A stretch of 64,000 bases of DNA, taken from contig NZ_JNWQ01000001.1 in the NCBI RefSeq assembly GCF_000716875.1, forward strand, positions 62,001-126,000. Direction: 5' to 3'. Of this stretch, positions 43,025 to 51,597 are shown piece by piece. Position numbers and translations under genes: made by a program. This stretch comes from Streptomyces novaecaesareae. GTDB lineage: Bacteria; Actinomycetota; Actinomycetes; Streptomycetales; Streptomycetaceae. Within the stretch, counting starts at the first letter, position 1. Every line of letters starts with the position of its first letter. Under the pieces are notes generated by a model. It was not told the origin of the DNA and searched no databases. It saw only the letters and a list, made by a program, of their open reading frames with translations.

Positions 43025-43511
43025 CCGGCCTGCCCCGTCCCGGTACGTCCCCGGCGCTCCCGGCCCACCCGGCCGCCGCCTGACGCACCGCCACCCGTCG
43101 ACCAGGCCGTAGCGGACACCGCCGTCCGGCGTGCCCGCGGCCGACCAACCGGACCCGCCCAGCGGAGAGAGCACCAGTGAACATCGTCTGCCCCAGACCT
43201 GCCCCCGGCGCCGCCGGCCGTACCCGAACGACCGGGCCGGCCCCAGCGATGTGCGCGGGTGGCGGACGGACCGGACGGTGGAACGGGCCCGCGAGCCGTG
43301 CCGTGGACAGCCGACGGGGTCGCCCCGACCTCGAACCGTTCTGGCCGTCCCGACAGCCGCACCTGTTCGATCAGACGTGTCCGGGCTCGCCCAGCGCGTC
43401 CCGGCTCTCCGCCCGCTGACCCGGTTCGGTCCGGTCCAGCCACGGCAGTACGCCCGGTCGACGCGCAGACGACTCCACCCCGTCCGTCACGCGCGAAATG
43501 AGCGGCACACC
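43025..43511. other. Leader region of the winged-helix gene
   Basis: 490 bp with no supported gene. A GTG-started 80-codon frame (43177-43419) has a weak GGAGAG site and a few Cys, but no family match and biased composition; coding is doubtful. No clear promoter motif is seen. Confidence 0.3.
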
Positions 43512-44345
43512 ATGTCTTCTTCTTCCACGGCCACCCTGCCCCTGCCCACCGCGACGCCGCACCTGCGCGCGGTCCGCTCGGTTCCCTCCGGCCCCTCCGT
43601 CTCGCCCCTGCCCACCGGTCCCGCCACCGTCCCGGGTACGCCCGGCCCGGTCGGGACCGCGGGACCGTCCGTCCCGCCGGCGTCGGGGGCCGAGCGATGG
43701 CCCGGGGCGCCGGTCCGCCCGTCCCACGCCGGACCGGCCCGTCCGCCGGCCGCTCCGACGGGCCTCGCGTCGCAACCGGGTTCGGCCGCTCCGCAGGCGC
43801 CGCAGGCGCTGCTCGCCGCGCTGCCGGAGGGGGCGACCGTCGTCGCCGCCCTGCCGCAGGGCGTGCTCCCGCAGGGGCTGCTCGCCCAGTACGGCACGCA
43901 GTTCGCCGGCGCGACCGGCAGCCCGATGGTCGGGTACCTGGTGCTGGTGCCCGCCGAGACCGCGGCGGCGGTCGGCCCGGGCCTGCCCGGCGCGCCCGTC
44001 GTGTCCGCCGCTTCGGCGGCGCCCGGGGCGGGTGTCCGCCCGGTGCGTCCGACCGGGCGCGGCATCAGCGTCGACACCGAGCGGCGCAACGCCTACGTCG
44101 ACGGGCGGCTGCTCGACCTCACCTACCTGGAGTTCGAACTGTTGGCCCACCTCACCGAGCACCCGCAGCGGGTGCACACCCGGGACCACCTGGTTTCCGC
44201 GGTCTGGGGCTACGGCCACGTCGGGGACGGTCGGACGGTCGACGTGCACGTCGCCCGACTGCGCCGCAAGCTCGGACCGGCCTACCGCGACACGATCGTG
44301 ACGGTCCGTCGGGTCGGCTACAAGTACACCCCGGCGGCCGTCTGA
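43512..44345 (+). CDS. Winged-helix (OmpR/PhoB-type) transcriptional regulator without receiver domain
   Basis: A 277-residue protein. The C-terminal ~100 residues are an OmpR/PhoB-type effector domain: ISVDTERRNAYVDGRLLDLTYLEFELLAHL, HTRDHLVSAVWGY, GRTVDVHVARLRRKLG and a wing ending RRVGYKYTP. The N-terminal 170 residues are Ala/Pro/Ser-rich, with LPEGATVVAALPQGVLPQGLL in the middle, and contain no phosphoacceptor receiver. Winged-helix proteins of this architecture occur across Streptomyces. Its place downstream of the conservon is suggestive but it has its own upstream region. Confidence 0.88.
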   Translation: MSSSSTATLPLPTATPHLRAVRSVPSGPSVSPLPTGPATVPGTPGPVGTAGPSVPPASGAERWPGAPVRPSHAGPARPPAAPTGLASQPGSAAPQAPQALLAALPEGATVVAALPQGVLPQGLLAQYGTQFAGATGSPMVGYLVLVPAETAAAVGPGLPGAPVVSAASAAPGAGVRPVRPTGRGISVDTERRNAYVDGRLLDLTYLEFELLAHLTEHPQRVHTRDHLVSAVWGYGHVGDGRTVDVHVARLRRKLGPAYRDTIVTVRRVGYKYTPAAV

Positions 44346-44456
44346 CGGCGTCGGCCGATCGCTTGAGCGTGGGTGGCGGACCGCCCGGACCTTCGAGTCG
44401 GACGGGCGGTCCGCCGCTTCACGTTTCCCGACCGCACCAGTCTTGACCGCCCGTCA

Positions 44457-44526
44457 GCAAACAGCTGACAGATGACAGATTTCGAAATCTGTCATCTGTC
44501 ATCTGTCAGCTGTTATCTGTCAGCTG
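44457..44526. repeat. Heptad-repeat palindrome, copy C
   Basis: Ten 7-bp units in phase: GCAAACA, GCTGACA, GATGACA, GATTTCG, AAATCTG, TCATCTG, TCATCTG, TCAGCTG, TTATCTG, TCAGCTG. Positions 44467-44500 form a perfect 34-bp palindrome around TTTCGAAA. The right arm has one extra TCATCTG unit relative to the left, so AACAGCT can pair with AGCTGTT only by bulging out one heptad. The 28 bp at 44460-44487 are identical to copy A 10836-10863. It lies between convergent genes. Confidence 0.85.
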
Positions 44527-44560
44527 TCACCCGCCGCCCGGAGCGGGGCTCCAGGGCCGC

Positions 44561-45562
44561 TCAGCGGCTCAGCCGGTCGATCTCCGCCAGCTCCTCCGCC
44601 GTCAGCGGTCCACCGGCCAGCGCGTCGAGGTTCTGGTCCAGCTGGGCCACGCTGCTCGCGCCGATGATCACCGAGACCACGCGCGGATCCCGCAGCACCC
44701 AGCTCAGCGCCAGCTGCGCCAGCGTCTGCCCGCGCCCCTCGGCGATCTTGTTCAGCGCCCGCAGCTGCTCCAGCTTCGGCCCGGTCAGCGCCTCCTCCTT
44801 GAGGAACTTCCCGACCGACATCCGCGAGCCCGCCGGCACGTCGCCCGCGAGGTAGCGGTCCGTCAGCAGGCCCTGAGCCAGCGGCGAGTAGGCGATGAGG
44901 CTGGTCTGGGTGTCGCCCACCGCGTCCAGCACGCCGCGCTCCTCCACGGACCGGTTGAGGATCGAGTACGCCGACTGGTTCATCAGCACCGGCGTCCCCA
45001 GCTCCCGCAGGATCGCCACCGCCTCCCGGTGCTGCTCCGCCGGGTAGTTGGAGATGGCGGCGTACAGTGCCCGGCCCGAGCGCACCGCGCTGTCCAGCGC
45101 CCCCATCGTCTCCTCGATCGGGGTGTCCGGGTCGTAGCGGTGCGAGTAGAAGACGTCGACGTAGTCCAGCCCCATCCGGTCCAGCGACTGGTCGAGGCTG
45201 GCCAGCAGGTACTTGCGGCTGCCGCCGTTGCCGTACGGGCCGGGCCACATGTCCCAGCCGGCCTTGGTCGCGATGAACAGCTCGTCCCGGTACGGCCGGA
45301 AGTCCTGGGCGAACAGGTAGCCGAAGTTGCGCTCGGCGCTGCCGTACGGCGGGCCGTAGTTGTTCGCCAGGTCGAAGTGCGTGACGCCCCGGTCGAAGGC
45401 CCGGCGCAGCACCGCCCGCTGCACTTCCAGCGGTTGGGCGTCACCGAAGTTGTGCCAGAGGCCGAGCGAGACGGCGGGCAGCTGGACGCCACTGCGGCCG
45501 GCCTTCCGGTAGGTCATGGAGGCATAGCGGTCATCCGCGGCGAGGTAGCTCATGCCGGACAT
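44561..45562 (-). CDS. Aldo/keto reductase (YghZ-like)
   Basis: A 333-residue TIM-barrel aldo/keto reductase. Catalytic residues show in FDLANNYGPPYGSAE (Asp, Tyr), KAGW (Lys) and YSHRYD (His). The cofactor-binding end has VLRDPRVVSVIIGASSVAQL. Overall it is most like L-glyceraldehyde-3-phosphate reductases (YghZ/GprA), which detoxify methylglyoxal and related aldehydes with NADPH. Start at 45562 or ATG 45553. Stand-alone; convergent with the winged-helix gene across copy C. Confidence 0.94.
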   Translation of the reverse strand: MSGMSYLAADDRYASMTYRKAGRSGVQLPAVSLGLWHNFGDAQPLEVQRAVLRRAFDRGVTHFDLANNYGPPYGSAERNFGYLFAQDFRPYRDELFIATKAGWDMWPGPYGNGGSRKYLLASLDQSLDRMGLDYVDVFYSHRYDPDTPIEETMGALDSAVRSGRALYAAISNYPAEQHREAVAILRELGTPVLMNQSAYSILNRSVEERGVLDAVGDTQTSLIAYSPLAQGLLTDRYLAGDVPAGSRMSVGKFLKEEALTGPKLEQLRALNKIAEGRGQTLAQLALSWVLRDPRVVSVIIGASSVAQLDQNLDALAGGPLTAEELAEIDRLSR

Positions 45563-45856
45563 CTTGTCAGTCGGCCCCGGCCGATCAAGCCCCTGCCCCG
45601 TATCTGACGTGCGACCAGCGCCCGGTCCACCGACCTCGCCGCCCGCCCGCGCAACGCGCCGTGCACCCCCTGCGCGCCGTGCACCCCTGACGTGGCGTCA
45701 CGCCGACGACCGTCCGTGACGTGACGCGCGCCACCGATCGCGCCGGAATGCCGCTCGGTGGCGCGGGGGATGACGAACGGTCGAGGGGCCGTGGCCGCCG
45801 GGGGGCGGCGCACGGCCCTCAATCGTCGGGCCGGAATGCGGAACGCCACTAGCCTT

Positions 45857-45878
45857 CTGTACCTACTGGTATGTACAG
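45857..45878. promoter_or_regulatory. Operator dyad of the TetR gene
   Basis: CTGTAC (45857-45862) and GTACAG (45873-45878) are perfectly complementary across 10 bp, 8 bp before the TetR start. The inside TACCTAC..GTATGTA adds an imperfect dyad. Autoregulation by the TetR protein is likely. Confidence 0.7.
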
Positions 45879-45886
45879 TGATCCAC

Positions 45887-46453
45887 ATGAGCACCCAGGA
45901 CCGCCTCATCGAGAGCACCCAGGCCCTCCTCTGGGAGCGCGGCTACGTCGGCACCAGCCCGAAGGCCATCCAGCAGCGCTCCGGGGTCGGCCAGGGCAGC
46001 ATGTACCACCACTTCACCGGCAAGCCCGACCTCGCCGCCGCCGCCCTGCGCCGCAGCGCCGAGGAGATGCGGGGCATCGCCGAGGCCGACCTCGCCGCCC
46101 CCGGCACCGCGTACGACCGCATCGCCGCGTACCTGCACCGCGACCGCGACGTCCTGCGCGGCTGCCGGATCGGACGGATGGCCCAGGACCCGGACGTGGT
46201 CGCCGACCCGCAGCTGCGCGCCCCCGTCGAGGAGACCTTCGACTGGCTGCGCGGCCGGATCGCCGATCTGGTCGCCGAGGGCCAGTCCGAGGGCGAGTTC
46301 GCTCCCGGCCTCGACCCGGCCGACACCGCCGCCGCCGTGGTCGCCGTCGTCCAGGGCGGCTACGTCCTGGCCCGTGCCGCGGACAGTGCCGAACCGTTCG
46401 ACCGGGCCGTCCGCGGAGCCCTCGGGCTGCTCGCCGCGCACCGAGCCGCCTGA
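45887..46453 (+). CDS. TetR family transcriptional regulator
   Basis: A 188-residue TetR repressor. The helix-turn-helix is GYVGTSPKAIQQRSGVGQGSMYHHFTGKPDLAAAAL. The helical C-terminal part has LRGCRIGRMAQDPDVVADPQLR, as in the YxaF/LmrA-like subgroup. It begins ATG 45887 immediately after the dyad and precedes a three-gene cassette in the same direction, which it probably controls. Confidence 0.93.
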   Translation: MSTQDRLIESTQALLWERGYVGTSPKAIQQRSGVGQGSMYHHFTGKPDLAAAALRRSAEEMRGIAEADLAAPGTAYDRIAAYLHRDRDVLRGCRIGRMAQDPDVVADPQLRAPVEETFDWLRGRIADLVAEGQSEGEFAPGLDPADTAAAVVAVVQGGYVLARAADSAEPFDRAVRGALGLLAAHRAA

Positions 46454-46493
46454 CCGGCGCCGCATCGCCCCCACCCGACCCGAGGAGCCCGTC

Positions 46494-47132
46494 GTGCACG
46501 CCATGCAGTACGAGATCACCCTCCCCGCCGACTACGACATGGGCATCATCCGCAAACGCGTCGCCGACAAGGGCCACCTGCTGGACGCCCACCCCGGCCT
46601 CGGCCTCAAGGCGTACCTGATCCGCGAGCGCGGCCGGCAGGGATCGCCGGTCAACCAGTACGCGCCGTTCTACCTCTGGCGCACCACGGAGGGCATGAAC
46701 GGCTTCCTCTGGGGCCCGGGCTTCCGCGGTCTGAGCGCCGACTTCGGCCGCCCCACCGTCCGCCACTGGCTCGGCGCGGGCCTGGCGGGCGGCGCGGGCC
46801 CGGCGGGTGGTGTGGGCCCGGCGGGTGGTGTGGGCCCGGCCGGCGGCGCGGGCGGGACGGATGCCGCGGCCCCGACCACCGCCACCCGCGAGACCGTACG
46901 GCTGCCGGAGGCCGCCGACCCGGCCGAGGCCGTCGAGCGGGCGCTGGCCGAGCTCCCCACGCACCCGGCCCTGCACACCGCAGCCGTCGCGGTGGACCCG
47001 AGCCGTTGGGAACTGCTCCGCTTCGCCCTCTGGCACGGCCCGGCCCCCGAGGACGTCCCCGGCGCCCGGTACCAGGTGCTGCACCTCTCCCGCCCCGAAC
47101 TCGACCGGCTGCCGTCCGGCCGCCACTGGTGA
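46494..47132 (+). CDS. DUF4865 family protein
   Basis: A 212-residue protein matching DUF4865: MQYEITLPADYDMGIIRKRVADKGHLLDAHPGLGLKAYLIRERG and VNQYAPFYLWRTTEGMNGFLWG. Function unknown; the conserved N-terminal region resembles small ferredoxin-fold monooxygenase-like proteins. A GPAGGV triplicate repeat is inserted near residue 100, a local tandem repeat. The GTG at 46494 has GAGGAG 6 nt upstream; ATG 46503 is possible. Follows the TetR gene closely; the next gene starts just after its stop. Confidence 0.85.
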   Translation: MHAMQYEITLPADYDMGIIRKRVADKGHLLDAHPGLGLKAYLIRERGRQGSPVNQYAPFYLWRTTEGMNGFLWGPGFRGLSADFGRPTVRHWLGAGLAGGAGPAGGVGPAGGVGPAGGAGGTDAAAPTTATRETVRLPEAADPAEAVERALAELPTHPALHTAAVAVDPSRWELLRFALWHGPAPEDVPGARYQVLHLSRPELDRLPSGRHW

Positions 47133-47149
47133 AAGGTTCCTCCGCCCCG

Positions 47150-47677
47150 ATGACTGCGACTCCGACGACTCCGACCCCGATGACTCCGACCCCGCCGACC
47201 GCCGCCCCGCCGACCCCCGCCCAGCTGGTGCCCGCCGACCTGGCCCCGGCCACGCTCGACCGCGAAGCCGGCTACGCCCTGCTCGCCGACCTCGCCGGAC
47301 CGGTCGCCGTCACCACCCTCGGCGGCCTGGACGCTCTCGCCCCCGGCTTCCCCGACTGGATCGTCACCAGCCTCTTCGGCGGCACCTACCAGCGCGCCGG
47401 CCTCGCCCTGCGGGACCGGCAGATCGCCAACCTGGCCGCCCTCACCGCCCTCGGCGGCGTGGAGCCGCAGCTCGCCGACCACGTCCGCAACAGCTTGCGG
47501 ATCGGCATGACGAGGGAGGAGATCACCGAGGTCCTCGTCCACCTCGCCCCCTACGTCGGCGTCCCCAAGACCCTGGCCGGCCTGCGCGTCGCGGCCACGA
47601 CCTTCGCCGAAGCGTCCGAAGCCCCTGAGGCCCCCGAAACCCCCGAGGCCCCCGAGGCCCCCGAGGAGCAGGCGTGA
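47150..47677 (+). CDS. Carboxymuconolactone decarboxylase (CMD) family protein
   Basis: A 175-residue CMD-domain protein: LFGGTYQRAGLALRDRQIANLAALTALGGVEPQLADHVRNSLRIGMTREEITEVLVHLAPYVGVPKTL. The N-terminus (25 residues) is a Thr/Pro repeat and the C-terminus an APE repeat. No CxxC of AhpD type is present, so a decarboxylase-like or structural role is more likely than peroxide reduction. A GTG at 47129 (GTGA overlap) is an alternative start. It is coupled by GTGA to the phosphotriesterase gene. Confidence 0.88.
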   Translation: MTATPTTPTPMTPTPPTAAPPTPAQLVPADLAPATLDREAGYALLADLAGPVAVTTLGGLDALAPGFPDWIVTSLFGGTYQRAGLALRDRQIANLAALTALGGVEPQLADHVRNSLRIGMTREEITEVLVHLAPYVGVPKTLAGLRVAATTFAEASEAPEAPETPEAPEAPEEQA

Positions 47678-48594
47678 CCCGCACCGTCCGGACCGTCCGC
47701 ACCGTCCTCGGCGACCTCGACCCCGCCGACCTCGGGGTCACCGACTCCCACGACCACCTCTTCATCCGCAGCCCGCTGCTCCCCAGCCAGGAACTGGACG
47801 ACCCGGCCGCCGCCGAGGACGTCCTGCGCGCCTACGCCGCCGCCGGCGGCCGATCGTTCGTCCAGTGGACCCCGTACGGCATGGGCCGTGGCGCGGCCTC
47901 CCTCGCCGCGCTCTCCCGCACGACCGGCGTCCACATCGTCGCCGCCACCGGCGCGCACCAGGCGGTGCACTACCCGCCGGGCACCGACCCCGCCCCCGAC
48001 GACCTCGCCGAACGCTTCGTCGCCGAACTCACCACCGGCCTGCCGGGCGCATCCGGGGGAACCCGTGCCGGGCTGATCAAGGTCGCCGACGACCCGGGCC
48101 GCAGCACCGCGCACACCCACCGGACGATGGCCGCGGCCGCCGCGGCGCACCACGCCACGGGCGCCCCGATCGCCGTCCACCTCGAACCCGACGGCGATCC
48201 GCACGAAGTCCTCCACCGGCTCGGCAGCCGCGACGGAGTCCGGCAGGACCGGATCATCCTCGGGCACCTCACCCGCTTCCCCGACCGTGCCACGTGCCGC
48301 AGCCTCGCCGCCGAGGGCGTCCACCTCGCCCTGGACAGCCCCTCCCGGGCCGGCCACCCCACCGACCTCCAGGCCTTCGACGTGATCGCCGACCTGGTCG
48401 AGGCGGGCCACGCCACCCAGCTGCTGCTGGGCGCCGACACCACCACCCGGACCGCCCGGCAGGCCGGCGGCCCGACCCGACTGCTCACCGACCTCGCCCC
48501 GCGCCTGGCCCGCACCTTCGGCCCCGAGCTGCCCGAGCTGCTCCTCACCACCAACCCCGCCGCCGCCTTCGCCGCCGACTGGCGCATGCCCTGA
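47674..48594 (+). CDS. Phosphotriesterase-family metal-dependent hydrolase
   Basis: A 306-residue amidohydrolase-superfamily TIM barrel. Metal ligands are visible as HDH (H26, H28), the bridging carbamylated Lys in GLIKVADD, the His in IAVHLEPDG, the His in ILGHLTRF, and the Asp in LLGADTTTR. The family includes phosphotriesterases and lactonases. With the adjacent CMD protein and TetR, a lactone-opening pathway is a reasonable guess. GTG start overlaps the previous stop. Length is normal. Confidence 0.92.
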   Translation: MTRTVRTVRTVLGDLDPADLGVTDSHDHLFIRSPLLPSQELDDPAAAEDVLRAYAAAGGRSFVQWTPYGMGRGAASLAALSRTTGVHIVAATGAHQAVHYPPGTDPAPDDLAERFVAELTTGLPGASGGTRAGLIKVADDPGRSTAHTHRTMAAAAAAHHATGAPIAVHLEPDGDPHEVLHRLGSRDGVRQDRIILGHLTRFPDRATCRSLAAEGVHLALDSPSRAGHPTDLQAFDVIADLVEAGHATQLLLGADTTTRTARQAGGPTRLLTDLAPRLARTFGPELPELLLTTNPAAAFAADWRMP

Positions 48595-48753
48595 CCACAC
48601 CGCTCCCGAGCCCGCCGTCCCACTCCCGAGCCCCCCGAGCCCGCCGACCCGCCCCCGTGACCGCCCCGCTCCTGTGGCCGACGCCTCCCACCCGGGTTTG
48701 AATCCGAGTAGCCCTCCCGCCGGATGAGGGGCGCCCCCAGAGAGGCGGACCCG

Positions 48754-49431
48754 ATGATGCCCGCAGCCCCGACCGCCCCGTGGCTCGCGCCCGCCCGGCT
48801 CGCCGTCGCGGTGCTCGTCGCCGTCGCCCTCTGCTTCTCCGGCTACCACGCGGCGGCCGGCGCCGCCGGGGTGCTGAACTTCTTCAGCTACTTCACCGAC
48901 CTCGCCGCCATCGCCGCGATCGCCGTCCTGGGCTACGGCGGCTGGGCGGGCCTGACTAGCCGCAGCCCGGTGCCGGACGCGGTGCGCGGGGCCGTGGTGC
49001 TCTACCTGGCGATCACCGGGCTCGTCTACGGGACGGCGCTGGCGGCGTACCCGGAGCAGCTGGCGATCCCGTGGGTGGACGAGGTGCTGAACCGGGCGCT
49101 GCCGCTCCTCGCGCTCGCCGACTGGCTGATCGACCCGCCCGCCCGGCGCATCCGCCCGCTCACGGTGCTCGGCTGGCTGGCCCTCCCGCTGCTCTACCTG
49201 GCGTACGCGCTGCTGCGCGGCCGGGCCGCCGACTGGTACCCGTACCCGTTCCTCGACCCGAGCCTGCACGGCGGCTACCGCCGGGTGGCCGGCGCCTGCG
49301 TCCTGACGGCGGCGGCCTTCCTGCTGGTCGGATCCGCCGTGGCCGCGGCGGGCAACGCCCTCGCCGCCCGGCGCGACGCCCGGTCCGGCGCGGTCCCCAG
49401 GGGCCGCCACGCCCGCGCCGGAACGAGCTGA
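48754..49431 (+). CDS. Pr6Pr family integral membrane protein
   Basis: A 225-residue protein with six membrane helices. FNFFSYFTDL-like NFFSYFTDLAAI, LYLAITGLVYG, and WYPYPFLDPSLHGG are the marks of the Pr6Pr / FAR-17a-like family in actinobacteria. Function unknown. ATG at 48754 follows AGAGAGG. The last codons run into a short tandem repeat. Confidence 0.88.
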   Translation: MMPAAPTAPWLAPARLAVAVLVAVALCFSGYHAAAGAAGVLNFFSYFTDLAAIAAIAVLGYGGWAGLTSRSPVPDAVRGAVVLYLAITGLVYGTALAAYPEQLAIPWVDEVLNRALPLLALADWLIDPPARRIRPLTVLGWLALPLLYLAYALLRGRAADWYPYPFLDPSLHGGYRRVAGACVLTAAAFLLVGSAVAAAGNALAARRDARSGAVPRGRHARAGTS

Positions 49432-49496
49432 CAGCCCCGGAACGAGCTGACAGCCCCGGAACCGAGCCGACGGCTCCGGACCCGAGCTGACGGCCC
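49418..49496. repeat. Tandem repeat, 19-20-bp unit, at the end of the Pr6Pr gene
   Basis: Four units of CCGGAACGAGCTGACAGCC type (49418, 49437, then CCGGAACCGAGCCGACGGCT and CCGGACCCGAGCTGACGGCC). The first unit spans the Pr6Pr stop codon. The next 200 bp to the esterase gene hold no gene. Confidence 0.75.
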
Positions 49497-49695
49497 CGGA
49501 CCCGCCCCCTCGGCGCGCGCTGCCTGCGCGAGCTCACGGCGGGGCTGCGGCTCTGGGAGCGGGTGCCCGAACCCTCAGCTTTCTCCCAGCTACCGCTAGG
49601 GTTGATCCTCGCGCCCCGGTGGGGGGAACCGGGGTGACCTCCTCGGATGTCCCAGCGGTGGGGGCTGGAGTTCGAGGCGTGGGAGCAAGCAGGAC

Positions 49696-50838
49696 ATGGG
49701 TCTGACGAGCCACAAGGTGTTGGCGCTGACCGTATTGATCGCCGTCGTGATGATGGTCGGCACGGTCTGGCTGTGGCCCAGACTCGCCGGGAAGAGCTGG
49801 CAGTCGGTGCTCGGCCGGATCGGTGCGCTGCTCGCCACCCAGCTGGCGGTGCTCGCCGCGCTCGGCCTGGTGGCGAACAACTACTTCGCCTTCTACAGCA
49901 GTTGGGACGACCTGCTGGGCGTCGGGGACACCGGCCCGGTGGTGATCCACAACAAGGCGGACGCCTCCGGCCGCCTGCTGGTGGAGACGATCGGCCACGC
50001 CTCGGTCAAGGGCGGCGGCGCGATGGGCCGCGAGCCCGGCCAGTCCGGCGAGATCCGCAAGGTCCGGATCGACGGCGCGGTCAGCCGGCTGTCCACCGAG
50101 GGTTACGTCTACCTGCCGCCGCAGTACTTCCAGCCGGAGTACGCGCAGAAGCAGTTCCCGGCCGTGATCGTCAGCACCGGCTTCCCAGGAATCGCCGAGA
50201 ACCTGATCACCCGCTTCAACTACCCGGGTGCGGCGCTCAAGCTGCTGCAGGAGGGCCGGATGCAGCCGACCGTCATGGTCCTGGTGCGTCCCTCGCCCGC
50301 CCTGCCGCAGGACACCGAGTGCGAGGACATCCCGAACGGCCCGCAGTCGGACACGTACTTCACCAAGGACGTGCCCTCGGCGATCCAGGCCAGCTTCCGG
50401 GTCTCCTCCGACCCGCAGGCCTGGGCCTTCATGGGCAACTCGACGGGCGGCTACTGCGCGCTCAAGCTGGCCATGCGCCACCCGGACGTCTTCCCGACCG
50501 CCGTGGCTCTCTCCGCCTACTACGACGCCGCCGACGACCCGACCACCGGCGACCTCTTCGGCGGCAGCAAGCAGCGCCGGGACGAGGCCAACCTGATGTG
50601 GCGGCTGAAGAACCTGCCGCAGCCGAAGGTGTCCGTGCTGCTGGCCGGGACCAAGAAGGGCGACGGCAGCTACCGCCAGGAGACCGAGGCCTTCGTCGAC
50701 GCGGTGCAGAGCCCGATGAAGGTCTCGTACAGCATGCTGGAGAACGGCGGCCACAACTTCGAGACCTGGAGCGCGCTGCTGCCGTCCTCGCTGGAGTGGC
50801 TCTCCCAGCACCTCAAGGTGCCGAACCAGACCGTCTGA
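49696..50838 (+). CDS. Membrane-anchored esterase (mycolyltransferase/EstA-like alpha/beta hydrolase)
   Basis: A 380-residue protein. Two hydrophobic helices (about 8-28 and 44-62) anchor it, and an outer alpha/beta hydrolase domain of the esterase D / antigen 85-like family follows. The nucleophile elbow is GNSTGGYCALKLAMRHPD and the catalytic His region is LENGGHNFETWSALLPSSLEWL. VYLPPQYFQPEY and FPAVIVSTGFPG are typical of the fold. Acyl transfer to or ester cleavage from surface molecules is likely. ATG at 49696 with AGGAC upstream. Confidence 0.88.
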   Translation: MGLTSHKVLALTVLIAVVMMVGTVWLWPRLAGKSWQSVLGRIGALLATQLAVLAALGLVANNYFAFYSSWDDLLGVGDTGPVVIHNKADASGRLLVETIGHASVKGGGAMGREPGQSGEIRKVRIDGAVSRLSTEGYVYLPPQYFQPEYAQKQFPAVIVSTGFPGIAENLITRFNYPGAALKLLQEGRMQPTVMVLVRPSPALPQDTECEDIPNGPQSDTYFTKDVPSAIQASFRVSSDPQAWAFMGNSTGGYCALKLAMRHPDVFPTAVALSAYYDAADDPTTGDLFGGSKQRRDEANLMWRLKNLPQPKVSVLLAGTKKGDGSYRQETEAFVDAVQSPMKVSYSMLENGGHNFETWSALLPSSLEWLSQHLKVPNQTV

Positions 50839-50875
50839 GCGCGCCCGGGCCCGCCCGAGAGCCCCGTTCGGCGGC

Positions 50876-51205
50876 TCAGGCCACCTGCTCCAGCGTCCCG
50901 GTGTGCAGCTCGCCGACCCGGCCGCCCTCGCCCTCGAAGGTCCAGAAGGCCCGCACCGTCAGCTTGCCGAGGTCCATCACATGGCTGACGGTGATCCCGC
51001 TCTGCTCCGTCCAGCTGACGAAGTAGACCTTCGGCGCGACCTCGGCGACGTGCAGCCGCACGTCCTCCCACTGGCCCGCGGACTCGCCGAGGCCCTCCCA
51101 GCGCAGGCGAGTGCCGTCGGCCGAGTAGGTGTTGCGGAAGGCCGCGCCGTTGTCGGCCCGGAAGAGGTAGGTGCGGCCGGCGAAGGCGGGCAGGGACGCG
51201 GTCAT
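50876..51205 (-). CDS. MoaF-like protein
   Basis: A 109-residue protein of the MoaF / calycin-like small-barrel family: GRTYLFRADNGAAFRNTYSADGTRLRW and VYFVSWTEQSGITVSHVMDLGKLTVRAFWTFEG. The family is linked by name to molybdenum cofactor work but is biochemically poorly known. ATG at 51205; stand-alone. Confidence 0.85.
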   Translation of the reverse strand: MTASLPAFAGRTYLFRADNGAAFRNTYSADGTRLRWEGLGESAGQWEDVRLHVAEVAPKVYFVSWTEQSGITVSHVMDLGKLTVRAFWTFEGEGGRVGELHTGTLEQVA

Positions 51206-51369
51206 GGTGGGGCGGCTCCTCGTGTCCGGGTTGGGGGCTCTTGTGCACTGCGGAAGATCTCAGGCCTCCAATTTATCCGACCGGGTGCACTCGGTCTGAT
51301 CTTTGCCACGGTCCGGTCCGGCCCAGTACCCGGCCGGGACCGGCCGCCGAGACCGGCCGCCGGGACCGG

Positions 51370-51463
51370 GCTGCTGAGCGGTCTCAACCACCTGGAGCTC
51401 GCCTGGGCGCCGGAGGCGGAGGGCCGGATCGCCGCCTGGTTCGACTGGGCCACGCCCGCGTGA
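51370..51463 (+). pseudogene. Possible 3' remnant of a hydrolase gene
   Basis: The last codons of a frame open across the MoaF upstream region read LLSGLNHLELAWAPEAEGRIAAWF before TGA, resembling the C-terminal helix of alpha/beta hydrolases (His then ...WF). No start codon with support exists, and the stretch before it consists of GACCGGCCGCCG repeats. Weak evidence. Confidence 0.25.
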
Positions 51464-51597
51464 ACTGATCAACTCCGCCACCACGCAGTGTCGTTGATCG
51501 ACACTACTGTGAGCTGTGTGACAACCGACCGGGCAGGGTTGTCCGTTCACGTACGGCCTGCCTAGCCTGCAACGGTCGTCCGCCTCTGGCGGACCCC

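Noticed and set aside
43177..43419. 80-codon GTG frame upstream of the winged-helix gene
   Set aside because: Weak ribosome-binding site, no family match, Arg/Pro/Gly-biased composition, no coupling to a neighbour.
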